Positions 1 through 9,875 of a DNA stretch of 64,000 bases are shown here, piece by piece (position 1 is the stretch's first letter; the number at the start of each line of letters is the position of its first letter). Location of the stretch: the NCBI GenBank assembly GCA_019916065.1, contig CM034243.1:3968001-4032000 (forward strand), given 5' to 3'. The notes under the pieces are model-generated. The model was not told the origin of the DNA, ran no database searches, and was given only the letters and a program-made list of their open reading frames with translations. This DNA comes from Vitellaria paradoxa. Its lineage: Eukaryota > Streptophyta > Magnoliopsida > Ericales > Sapotaceae. The translations under genes were made by a program, and so were the position numbers.

Positions 1-742
1 TCATTCTCATGAAATAACGATGCATTGCTTCAGCATCTCCTTCCACGAGTCGTAAACGTCGTTGTTTATCCAAATAATTTCTACAATCCTTCTTAAGAAA
101 TGGAAGCTTATCAGGTCCCCCAGCCTCAGTACAAAGTGCATTATAAGTCTTATGTGCTCTAATCCCAGCTCTATCATTTAATTCAAGCATTCTTTTCACT
201 TTTTCATCAAGTACCCTGTTACTCTTAAAAAACCTTGCCTTCGATGGACTTTGTTCATGATTGTGCTCCAAAGTAACTAGGTTAAACCTCCACTTTCCCT
301 CTGGGTTCATGACAACAGTAATGCGAGCTGGACAACCAATTCTTGACTGTGGTCGTGGTTTGATCGGGTTGCTTGTATTCACTTTTGCCGTTCCATCACG
401 AGTACATGAAAGTGCAAGGCGTTGTAACTTTCCATCTTTTCCCTTTCTCGATGTTCTTTTATGAATAGCAAACCCTTGTTGTTTAGCATATCTGGAGTAA
501 TAAAGATAAGCATGCTCCAATGTGTCGAATGTCATTCCTTCCTTCGGTTCTTCTACTTTATCTTCATAACTGTCAGTTTCATCTTCCTCACACTGAGTAG
601 TATCTATCTCTTCACACATTTTGTTTGAAAGACAACTCCGTACCTCTTGCTTGCTTTCACTCTCTCCACTCCATACCTGTTCTTTTTCTTCACACTCTAT
701 GTTTTGAGGCATTGTTGATGGAACAGACTCCGACGACATCAT
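1..742 (-). CDS. FAR1/FHY3-related transcription factor (FRS family), 5' part, runs off left edge
   Basis: Reading the minus strand from the ATG at 742 gives 247 open codons that reach the window edge without a stop. The next upstream in-frame codon is TAA (751-749), which fixes the start at this ATG or at the second ATG three bases later. Residues 1-65 are acidic and low-complexity. Residues 70-165 match the FAR1 DNA-binding domain (WRKY-GCM1-type zinc finger derived from Mutator-like transposases): the YYSRYAKQQGFA segment at 81-92, then Cys113, Cys137, and His160-x-His162 in the 'EHNHE' signature. Residues 170-245 are the linker typical of FRS5-like proteins ('RAGIRAHKTYNAL'). The MULE transposase-like core and SWIM finger would lie beyond the left edge. 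Known family members are nuclear regulators acting in light signalling and related pathways. The exact member is not resolved. No frameshift is seen, so this looks like a live gene rather than a transposase relic. Confidence 0.88.
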   Translation of the reverse strand, partial: MMSSESVPSTMPQNIECEEKEQVWSGESESKQEVRSCLSNKMCEEIDTTQCEEDETDSYEDKVEEPKEGMTFDTLEHAYLYYSRYAKQQGFAIHKRTSRKGKDGKLQRLALSCTRDGTAKVNTSNPIKPRPQSRIGCPARITVVMNPEGKWRFNLVTLEHNHEQSPSKARFFKSNRVLDEKVKRMLELNDRAGIRAHKTYNALCTEAGGPDKLPFLKKDCRNYLDKQRRLRLVEGDAEAMHRYFMRM

Positions 743-1965
743 CTGCCATTAAAAAACAAAGGAAACAAGGTTAGAACGACCAATAACCTAATTATTTATA
801 TCATTAATCAACATATTCATTAAAACAAATCTTATTGCTTTAAACCATAGGGACGACAAACTATTAGCTGAATCTAATATTGCCAATCATTGTTCATCAA
901 ACACAAAAATCCAACTAGTTATGAGTCAATTTTGTATATGCATATATTATTAGGATCAGGGATGGAACCAGGAATTTAGTTGATGGGGAGCCAATTCTTA
1001 ATAAATATTAATATTTTTTCCTAATCTAAAAAATGCAATATAAGAATTAAATAGTCTGTTTGATCTTCAACGCATAATATAAATCAAAAATTCAAAACAT
1101 AATCATTCGTATATAAAACAATCATGAGAATTCATCATTCAAACACATTTCAAAATAGCACCTATTAAATTGAAAGGACCAAAAGATAACTTCAATTATG
1201 GCTCAATATAAAAGAGTATACATCCTGTAGTTTATAAATGGTATAACTCAAAAATTATGGCTCAATGTAAAAGAGTTGGGAGTGCCATTTTTAAAATAAA
1301 ATATTTATAAATATATTTTTACTCTATATATAATTTTTTTCAATGTTTGGGTGAGCCAGGGCCCTATTGATCAGCGCATAATTCCATCTCTAAACATTTC
1401 TGTTTCATTTTGTTTTTTACTTGATAAAAAAAAATTAGTTTGAAAAAATCAAGGGAAGCTAAATACGTCGATGGTGGGGTGGTTGTAGTATGACACGGTT
1501 CCAGTGGTGGTCGGAATGAAGCTGGCGGAGCTGCTCAAAGCTGGTTGACCCTTCTCCAAATGACGTTGAACTTGGGTGTTGGTTGCTTGAAGAAATCTCT
1601 GCACTTCAAAAATCCTCCCGACGGAAAATGTATGGAAAAACATGACGTGACGAGTTGGCCAAAACTAAGACAAAACGACGTCGATTCAAATTATTTGAGA
1701 GCGGGAATTAATTTGAGTGAGCATCGGGCTGCGCCTGATTTGGAGCTTTTTTTTTTCTCTGGAAAAAAACGGCGTCGTTTTATCGGGATGTAACTCACGG
1801 TGTAAAAGCATGTGTGTAAGCGTAGCACGACCCGAATTAACGTGACTATTAACCGTGGCGGGGTTGACGTGGCAACAGATAATTGGATAGAGGGCATCGA
1901 CGGCTCCAGCTGGGAGATGGTGCTGGACCTTCGCTTGGTGACAGGAAAGGGTATTTCTGTACTCA
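743..1965. other. Intergenic region between the divergent FRS gene and SEC61B
   Basis: The upstream regions of both neighbouring genes lie here, and no coding exon is recognised. At 957-1392 the ends resemble each other in inverted orientation (CAGGGATGGAA at the left; reverse complement TAGAGATGGAA at the right), as in hAT-type elements, but no 8-bp duplication is visible, so this is only a probable degraded element. The remainder is AT-rich. Confidence 0.4.
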
Positions 1966-1987
1966 TATATATATATATATATATATT
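1966..1987 (+). promoter_or_regulatory. (AT)n tract at the likely SEC61B core promoter
   Basis: An AT dinucleotide run starting CATATATAT is followed directly by C-rich, leader-like sequence (about 1990-2125). It may serve as the TATA region of SEC61B. This is inferred from position only; the leader exon and its donor were not fixed. One candidate donor is AAG|GCGAGT at 2119/2120, a GC-type donor. Confidence 0.3.
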
Positions 1988-3578
1988 GTTCCCAATCCTC
2001 GCCTTCCGACCCGAATCGCGCAGAAACTTTTCGTCAAAACCCTTTCTTCTTTTGAGAGATCTTCGAATTCGGGCCATCAAAACGCAGGGCAGCCATCTTC
2101 CTCCAATCCTGAGACCAAGGCGAGTTCATTGCCCTCTCTATCTCTCTAGAAATTCTATACGACGTCATTTAATTCGTAGGAAATATGTATTGTTCATTTT
2201 GAGGTTTGGTTGTTCTTTACTGTTTTGGTGTTTTCATGGCCCTGATTAGAGAAAATCGAGATCTGATTCTCAGATCTTTGGAATTTGAATTTTTTTTTTC
2301 CTACATTGTGGATCTGGGATTTGGGTGTGGTTAGTTACCGATTTTTGAAGAGTAATTTGCAATTTTTTGATGTATTTGTCAAATTTGATTGCTTTTGGTT
2401 CATATTGTTGTGTTCATGGTTTCTATTGCTTTATGAGCTATTTGGGTTCTGCTAGAATTAACCTCATATTCTGGTTTTTAATGACTTTGTTGTTGTACAA
2501 AATGAGTTTTATGGCAACGTCCTTTGCTTGTCAATATATATATATATATATATATATATAAGTGGTTTACACAATGGTTCTATAAATCATAAATTAATAA
2601 TTTTGAATTAATGATTATATCCCACCTGAGGATTAGCAATTTAGTTAATAATTATATCGCGGATGTAATATGATCTATTCAGTGGAAATATCAATGCCTA
2701 CAAATTTCGGAATGAGGATTAGAGGAAGCTCTCTCTCAGTTGATTCGATTAACTAACCTTGAACCCCTCTTACACATGCTAATGCCTAAAGGTTTGAAAC
2801 CTACACAGAGTGAAAATGGAAGTGTTGAAACCTACACATGCTGTTGCCTAAAGGTTTCTCAAATATGCCTTTCCTGTTTTCTACCACACAAAATTTTGTC
2901 ACAATGTGTAGTGTTGTTATATTACAATATTATATGTTTAACTGAATCTTGAAATTATTGTTGATTAAGGATGGAATTTAATGGATTACCAGTTTTAGTT
3001 ATTTGATCCCTTATCCAAAAAAAAAAAAAAAAAGGCAAGAGGTTTTGAGACATGGACGCTAATCCCAATTCGGTTGGATGGTTGGTCCACCTGACAGATG
3101 ATGGGATTCTCAATTGATTTCATTTAATTTTGAAAAGATTTTCTCACTATTCAGAAATTGAATCTTAATTTTTCACTTCTTACAGGATGATAGATCAATG
3201 TTCTTATTTAATTTCCTTGTATATTTGACAACTTCCCGAAATCTACGTGTTTTAGTATTCCCACAGCAAACTATTTCAGCACCCGCCCTCCCTACTTTAT
3301 ACCTGTTTCAACTGCTAAGTATACAAAGGATTATCTAAGACTTATCCATATGCCTATATAAAGTATACGCCCTTTACTCTGGAAGGTTTTTGTTTGTAGA
3401 GCAAAGTGAATTTGCTGGTTAAATAAATGCAATTGATTATAACCTAGAGGTTCTATAGAAGTTGATATTCTACTCTTATTATAAAATATGTAGTAGTATA
3501 TTTTCTACAACGGCTCTGAATGGTTGGGTTCCTGCTTATTCCCTGCTCTTTCGTCACTGTTTTGCGTGTGCTTTTATG

Positions 3579-4050
3579 CATGGGCGGATGCACATAGGGG
3601 CAAGGGGGGTCAATTGACCCCACTGGATCCCACTGAAAGTAAAATTTCTGTAGAAAATAGTATAATTTTTGAGATATTTTTGTACTTTTGCCCCTATAAA
3701 ATATATCTTTCAAAACAAATTGCCCTTATACTTTAAACAATTTACAAGTTTTGTCCCCCCACCGGAAGCAAAATTTCTTTAAAAAACAGTATAATTTTTG
3801 AGATATTTTTGTATTTTTACCCTTATAAAATATATCTTTCAAAACAAATTGTCCCTATACCTCAAGCAATTTACAAGTTTTGCCCCCATTGGAAGCAAAA
3901 TTTCTTTGGAAAATAGTATAATTTTTGAAGTATTTTTGTCCTTTTGTCCCCATAAAATATATCTCTCAAAACAGATTATCCATAAGTCAAGTACACTGTA
4001 TTTATTTATCGGCTTGACCCTACTGTAACAAAATCTTGGATCCGCCACTG
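3579..4050. mobile_element. Non-autonomous hAT-like element with internal 127-bp tandem repeats
   Basis: The left end reads CATGGGCGGATG and the reverse complement of the right end reads CAGTGGCGGATC, a short terminal inverted repeat of the hAT 'CAGNGGCGGA' type. Flanks CTTTTATG (3571-3578) and CTTTTTGT (4051-4058) look like a decayed 8-bp target duplication (6 of 8 bases). No transposase is encoded. Confidence 0.6.
3637..3990. repeat. Tandem repeat, about 2.8 units of 127-129 bp
   Basis: Units start at about 3637, 3766 and 3893. Each contains the block AAAATTTCT..ATAATTTTTGA, then ATAAAATATATCT and CAAGTTTTG. The array fills most of the hAT-like element at 3579-4050. Confidence 0.8.
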
Positions 4051-4108
4051 CTTTTTGTGGCCAACTAACGAATAGATGGTTCATTACTCTAAAACATTTA
4101 TTGCAGAA

Positions 4109-4363
4109 ATGGCTTTAAATGGAGCTGCTCCCCCAAGAGGAAGTGCAGCGGCGGCGGCTGCCAACCTGCGTAGGAGGAGGACAACAAGTGCTGGGGCGGC
4201 TGCAGGAGGGGCGAGTGGCACCATGCTCCAGTTTTACACAGATGATGCCCCGGGGCTCAAGATTTCTCCCAATGTTGTTCTTGTTATGAGCATTGGTTTC
4301 ATCGCTTTTGTTGCCATCCTTCATGTCATGGGTAAGCTCTACTTTGTCCGCAGAGAGGCTTGA
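4109..4363 (+). CDS. SEC61B: Protein transport protein Sec61 subunit beta
   Basis: This single coding exon gives an 84-residue protein, the usual length for plant Sec61 beta. Residues 1-38 are a cytosolic, Ala/Gly/Ser-rich tail with an RRRR cluster at 21-24. Residues 39-54 carry the conserved '[16 protein letters not shown]' block, and residues 55-75 form the single C-terminal membrane anchor, followed by '[10 protein letters not shown]'. The protein is the tail-anchored small subunit of the heterotrimeric Sec61 channel that moves nascent proteins into or across the ER membrane. An upstream in-frame ATG at 4076 was rejected because a clean acceptor (TTGCAG, 4101-4106) sits between it and the family start MALNG. 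The exon begins two bases before the ATG, so the 5' UTR must be spliced. Identification is firm. Confidence 0.96.
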   Translation: MALNGAAPPRGSAAAAAANLRRRRTTSAGAAAGGASGTMLQFYTDDAPGLKISPNVVLVMSIGFIAFVAILHVMGKLYFVRREA

Positions 4364-7054
4364 GACAGGTTTCATTGTTAGACAGCCTAAGTAAATGCAC
4401 TAAATTTTGGATTTTACTTTTAAGACTTGCAGTCTGGGTTCATTTGGTTTCCAAGTGTTTCTACTGTTATTGTTTGGGTAACCAAATATTTGGAAGAATT
4501 ACTTACTTGTAATGGAATCTGCAAATGGCTTTAGAGTGATGTGATTACGAGGGGCCTTACGCTTTCCCAATGCAAGATTACAGAATGCCCTGTTGGGATC
4601 AGTGTTTTATGAGTACGGCAAATATCATTTGTGACTGTTGAATCTTGACCGTTTATATGCGCGATGCATCTTACGATTTGTTTGAGCAAAACAAAGGATT
4701 ATGAGGATTTGGGGGCTGACATTGCATTCGATGTCAGCTTGGGGACATGAGGTTGGAGAATTCAGTAATTCAGATGCATTTGTGCCTTTTTTAGATTAAA
4801 AAAATGTGAATACATTTAAATTGTAGAATTTTAATTCAACGATTTCCGACCTCAATGTGGCATTGAGTTACCCTCCCCCCTTTTCGGATTTTGAACCCCA
4901 TCTTCCGTGCTTTAATTCCCAAATGTATCTTTAAACAACCTCTCTCTGCCCATCGTGAATCCTCTCCCGAATCAACCCTCAATTCATCCTCTTCACCTAG
5001 CAATTGTCATGGAATTGAATTAATCGTGACCCCAATCCATTATCACACTCTGATCTCAATCGAAGTCTAGTTGGATTGGGACCCATATCTGGGTCAGGAC
5101 TCTGGCCCAGATTAACGGTCAAGATACCTTAGCATTCTGTCGGTTGAGCTCTATCCAGTGAGTGGAGTCACTTCCTGCATTTGCTTAGATGCCCTCCCCG
5201 CGCCCCAACAATTTCATTTTCTCGTCCCATGTTTGGTCAGTTAAATGTTTCTGGGGCTCAATAAGAAGGTGAAAACTAAAAAGTGAATTTCATTTGTTAA
5301 ATATATATATTTTTATTTTTTTTTTAAAATGATAATTTAATCTATCAACTGATATTCTCATGCCATTTTAAATGTATTAATGCATAACAATAGGGGTCTA
5401 AATAAGTGCACCTAGGTTTTGCCTTGCTCAAGCTCTCCTTGTAACATTTGTTGGGCTTGAGTTGAGCTCAGGCTAAGTAACGCCTAAAAAAGTTGAGTTT
5501 GAATTCGAATTGTTAGAAAAAAAAATATAGGCTTGGGCTCAATTTGCTAAGTCTTGTTTATACAAATATACAAGGAATCAAATAATTTATCTAATATTAT
5601 GAAATTGTTATTTTATTAAATAATAATATTTATTATAAAAAATAATTCATATTTATTTTAAGTAGAACTTAAATTTCTTAAAAGTATAAATGATAAGGGT
5701 TCTACATAATTTGAAAACCTGAATTGTTACAAGTTTTCAACAAAAGTGACTCCCAAAAATTAAGTTAAGCACCAAGGGACCGTTTGGAGTGTCAAAAAAA
5801 ATTTCAAAAAAAATCAAAAGTGAAATTTTTTAGTATTTGAAGTATAAAAAGTTTTTTTGAAATGATGATTAGATGTTGTGTTTGATTTGATATAAAGTTG
5901 TTAAAAATTATATAAAGTGACACATGATAAAATTTTAGTGGAGAATTTTAAAATTTTTTGGAGTTTAGTGAAACTTTTTCGGAGTTTTTGTGGAAATAAC
6001 AAATTATTTAAATAAACATAAAATCTTTTTATATTAATATTATATAATAATATTATTATAAATTATATAAGTGGGGCCGTTGAACTTAATGAATCGAGAT
6101 TTCTTAATTTAAACCTCAATTCGTTTAATAAATATTTTGAAAAAATATTTAATTTTGGTTTATTAATTAAAAGGGATGAACTCAAGGCGAAACCTAAGCA
6201 AGACGAACTTGAAACCCTTACGTACCACCACTAGCCAAAAAATAAAATAAAATAAAATAAAATTCACTCTAATTGATTCATGATTCATTAACTAATATAA
6301 TATCTAATTTTTGTAATTAAAATGACAGATTGAAATATCTATTAATCAACACTGTGAGAAAATATTGTTACAAAAAAAAAAAGAAAGAAAAGAAAATGAA
6401 ATCCATTCACAAGTAGTTTTTATTCATTATTAGCTAGCATTAGACATGATGCTGTCACGAAAACAATAATACTGGATTTAATTAACCCGCTGGAAGTTTA
6501 TCGTCTACGGCATAAGGCCCTCGGGACTGTTGGGAAGGAAAAGGAAAAGCTGACATTCAAAGTAATGTGGTTTAGATGTATTACCAATTTTTTTAAAATG
6601 TGAGTCTATTTACATTTTACTTTATTTTTTATTAAATAAAATTATACAATTATTCTCATTTTTTTAATAAAATATGTTATCTAATTTTAATATCATAAAT
6701 ATTTTTTTATAAAAATAAAAGTAATTGTGTAATTTTATTTAATAAAAAAAATAAAATGGAGTGCAAAATTCATTAATGGAGTGCAAATGAACCTATCATT
6801 TTTAAATTCAAACAATATATATATATATTTGAATTGTTAAATTTTAATTTAATATTCCTAACCTCGTATTTCCAAGCTGTCATTGTATTTAATGTTGGCC
6901 CCTCATGCCCTCGAACTGAAATTGCATTAAATATCAACCACCCCCAACCCGCTGGAAAGGATTACTTCTGGAATGTTTGGGATTTTGAATTGCAGAAATT
7001 TTGAGAAGTGTTGATGACTATTTAAGGTGTTTTTAGTGTGATAAAAAGTATTGT
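4364..7054. other. SEC61B 3' flank and AT-rich intergenic DNA
   Basis: The first few hundred bases are the presumed SEC61B 3' UTR. The rest is AT-rich. At about 5781-6003 a MITE-like segment begins GGGACCGTTTGGAGTG, but no matching right end was found. A small A4T repeat (AAAATAAAAT) lies near 6240. No exon is recognised. Confidence 0.4.
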
Positions 7055-7674
7055 CTTAAAAATCAGACTGAAACGGTCAGTTCAACCGATTGAATCGGAA
7101 CTGATCTAAGAAACGATCCGATCAACCAGTAAAACCTAGTGAAAAGTTGAACCGACTTAAAATTGATGACTCATCGGTTCAACTAGTGAATTAGTACTAG
7201 TTTTGCCGGTTGTACTAAACTTTTTTTTTTATTTTTTTGAATGATAAAACAAATAGACTAATATGCACCAACTTATAATTGAATCTGAGTCCATTTTATG
7301 ATAAAATACTATTATCCCACTAAATCACTGATAGTTATTGTTTCTTATTTTTACTTGATTTTACTTATATAATATATTAATTTTAAGTGATTTTATTTTA
7401 CAACATATTTTGTTAACACTTTTTATTAGTAAAACAAAACAAAATAAAAAAATATGTGAAAAAATATAAGTTTTTAAAATTATTATATAATTTTAACATA
7501 TTTTTGATATTTTATTTATATATATAAATATAATTTTATATTTTATTTATATATTTAAATATATTTATTACGTCACGGTTCAACTCCGGTTCAATTCCGA
7601 TTGAACCGATGGTTAAACCACTAACCCATGACCCGATCACTTTTTTGATTCGATGAACGGTCCAATTTTTAAAA
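7055..7674. mobile_element. Fold-back/MITE-like element rich in GGTTCAACCGAT motifs
   Basis: The left end CTTAAAAATCAGACTG and the reverse complement of the right end, CTTTTAAAAATTGGACC, are similar. Both ends carry inverted copies of the 'CAGTTCAACCGATTGAATCGG' type block around an AT-rich core. ATTGT and ATTGA flank the ends, but the target duplication is not convincing. It lies next to a partial Tourist-like MITE (7676-7797). Confidence 0.5.
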
Positions 7675-8802
7675 GATTGATAAAAAGTGAGATGAAATGA
7701 GATAAAGTGAAATAAGTTATGGGTTCGTAATTCTGTACAATGAGATAAAAAGTGAATAATTTTTAGAGATTTTTTTTTGTTTCCTAGCACACCAAACGGT
7801 GAATAGATTGGATTTTAACTATTTTTTCCTTCCAGCTGTTACAAATACAAATAAAATTACATTTGTGAATTTAGTTGATTTGGCGTCATTGATCGGTTAT
7901 TTTATTTATATAAAAGCCTCATTTGAACATTTTTTTTCAAACACAAGCCAGATGCAAATAGAATTCAAGAAACTTTACTAATTGAACAATAAGCGTTGTC
8001 ATCTTTGGATTTCATCCATGAAAAAAAAAAGTTAAATTAATTCACTTTTATTTCTAACTTCTTTCATCTTAAACTTTTCATTTTATTTAAAGTATAAAAA
8101 ATTAAAAATAAAGTACATTTAATCGAGCCCAACAAAATTTTGAATTTGGACCTTACCCAAATCTGAGCAAAGCAACTGTGTGCTATAAACCTTCCTCCAC
8201 CGCTGCGACTGCAGTGACTTTACGGTCGCTGTGACATCACAAATGCAGGGAAGACTCAGAACAGGCCATATTGCACAAGATTGTGATGACGATCGAGTCA
8301 ATATGAACCATCAGATCTAATCCGCGCCTACGTCATGGAATCCTAGGCTCGTAAATGAACCCATCAAAATTCATTTTTGGCATCCTAAGCTACACCGAAT
8401 CATATTCTATTCTTTAATCCCCCCCCCCTCTCTCTCTCTCTCTGCCCCGCTTCTTGCGCTGCCTTCTCTGTTTTCATGTGATACATAGACAGAGAAAGTT
8501 ATATATATATATACGGAGAGAGAATATTCTCTCAGCCTCATCTGTAGGGTATCACGTGGAACGCCACCGCTCCAATCACACAAACGTTTACGTTACCCTC
8601 AAGTAGCAGTGGTGGTTGAAACTTTTATAACGCCGGGGAAGGAAAAAAGAAAAGAAATTCAATGAAGTTTTCGTGAGAAAATTTGAGGAAATTAGAAAAA
8701 AGTGTTTCTCGATAAGGCAACACGGGAGGGGTTGGAGGAGAAATACACTGAAATGTTAAAACACAAAAGAGTTGTAATCCTGACACCTGTGCGGGGCTGG
8801 CG
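7675..8802. other. Downstream flank of the GATA gene
   Basis: A partial Tourist-like MITE at 7676-7797 shares the 'AAGTTATGGGTTCGTAATT' core with the copies at 12393 and 43050. A C8(CT)n tract lies near 8420-8443. The last ~150 bases are the probable 3' UTR of the GATA gene. No gene is recognised. Confidence 0.4.
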
Positions 8803-9823
8803 TCAGCATACCTCGAAGTTGTGAGGGTGATGGAAAAGCCGGCGCTGGTGCTGCTCTTGCTGCTGCTGCTGTTGTTGCCGGAGGATCTCCTTCTGCCGCC
8901 GGAGCTCCATGACCTTCCGGTGTGAGTTGGAGTGCTGAGTCAGCACGAAGGTGGGGCTCGCCGCTGGTCGGTACTCCGGCACGAGCCGACCCGACTTGAA
9001 TCGTACGCCGCAAGCGTTGCATAGTGTCTTCGGCCCCAACGGTCCGGTCCGCCACTGCGGCGTCTTCTCAGACGCGCAGTGCGTGCATCGACGCGTCACC
9101 GCCTGCGACGTTTCCGACGGGGAAGGCGAATAGCGGTCTCTGGAAAACCCCGACGAACTCGACGAGCTCTCTCTTTTCTTTGCGGTGTTAGTAGAGGTGT
9201 TTCCTTTTGATTTCCCGATCATCAGAGTATCAGATTCCTGCGAGGAAGTCCATCCGTTGTTGGTTGAAGATGCTCTGGACCGTTTGCTCCGCGACCGGCC
9301 GTGAAATGAAGTTTCAGGTCGGAGATTTAAATTGCCGGCGAACTCGTTCGCCGGAAAATCAGTGAACGAGTCGTCCACGAAGTTCGATAACCATTCCAGC
9401 TCAGCTAAATCGTCACTCTACGCAAATATCACCAACCAAGAACCAAATTAGTCAATAATCTCTCCAAAAGCAAACACAACACTAGCTAAACACAGAGGCT
9501 CATAGCCATATATAGGCCACAGCTATACATCTACAACACACACAAACTACCAACGCTGGAGGTAGCTAGGATTCTGACGCACGGAGATGATATAGTATTA
9601 GTGTGCTTACAGGGACGCAGAGGTCGTCCGTGAAATTAGTGGACTGTTTGGGATTGGGCGCAGCATTACAGTGGCCGCCGGAGTTGTAGGCGTTAGCGGA
9701 GGAAGGGAGGTAGTGGTGGAGGTCGGAGTCGGCGGTGGAAGAAGAGAAAAGTTCGTCGTTGGAGAAGTCGAGAAGGTCGTCAATGCGAAAACACTCCGGC
9801 GCCGACATTCCGTACACATCCAT
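8803..9823 (-). CDS. GATA-type zinc-finger transcription factor, subfamily I, two exons
   Basis: The CDS is joined on the minus strand: exon 1 is 9823-9611 (71 codons, phase 0) with donor CCT|GTAAGC, and exon 2 is 9417-8803 with acceptor GCGTAG|AGTGAC. The product has 275 residues. The N-terminus has the acidic '[15 protein letters not shown]' region seen in GATA1/2/4-like proteins, and exon 2 opens with a second acidic block ('[13 protein letters not shown]'). Basic residues follow at about 112-120. A single zinc finger C-x2-C-x18-C-x2-C uses Cys182, 185, 204 and 207 and contains '[19 protein letters not shown]', then '[15 protein letters not shown]'. A poly-Gln stretch and the C-terminal 'FEVC' end the protein. 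Family knowledge: it binds (A/T)GATA(A/G) sites in the nucleus and acts in light and hormone responses. GTATGC at the stop resembles a donor, but 'FEVC' is a natural end. The closest paralogue cannot be named. Confidence 0.93.
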
Positions 9824-9829
9824 CTCCGG

Positions 9830-9875
9830 TGATATATAGATAGATAGATAGACAGATAGAGAGAGAGAGAGATAG
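9830..9875 (-). repeat. GATA/GA microsatellite in the GATA-factor 5' UTR
   Basis: Repeated GATA tetranucleotides followed by (GA)n lie 7-52 bases upstream of the start codon of the GATA-factor gene. On the transcribed strand they read (TATC)n and (CT)n, a common 5'-UTR composition in plants. Confidence 0.8.

Larger units (their letters stand above)
2120..4106 (+). other. Probable 5'-UTR intron of SEC61B (left end uncertain)
   Basis: The SEC61B start codon lies two bases after a good acceptor (TTTATTGCAG at 4097-4106), and a leader-like sequence lies about 2 kb upstream. I therefore infer a long leader intron; the right boundary is well supported and the left one is not. The intron contains an (AT)n run at 2535-2561, a poly-A tract near 3018-3033 and a complete hAT-like element at 3579-4050. 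No coding sequence is seen. Confidence 0.5.

Noticed and set aside
1..742. Mutator-like transposase rather than a host FRS gene
   Set aside because: FAR1 domains occur in both, but the visible frame is intact, has an FRS5-like N-terminus and shows no terminal inverted repeat nearby. The missing 3' part leaves some doubt.
8756..9133. Overlapping open frames across the GATA exon on both strands
   Set aside because: They lie in other frames of the GATA zinc-finger exon, whose C-x2-C-x18-C-x2-C motif and conserved flanks fix the true frame.
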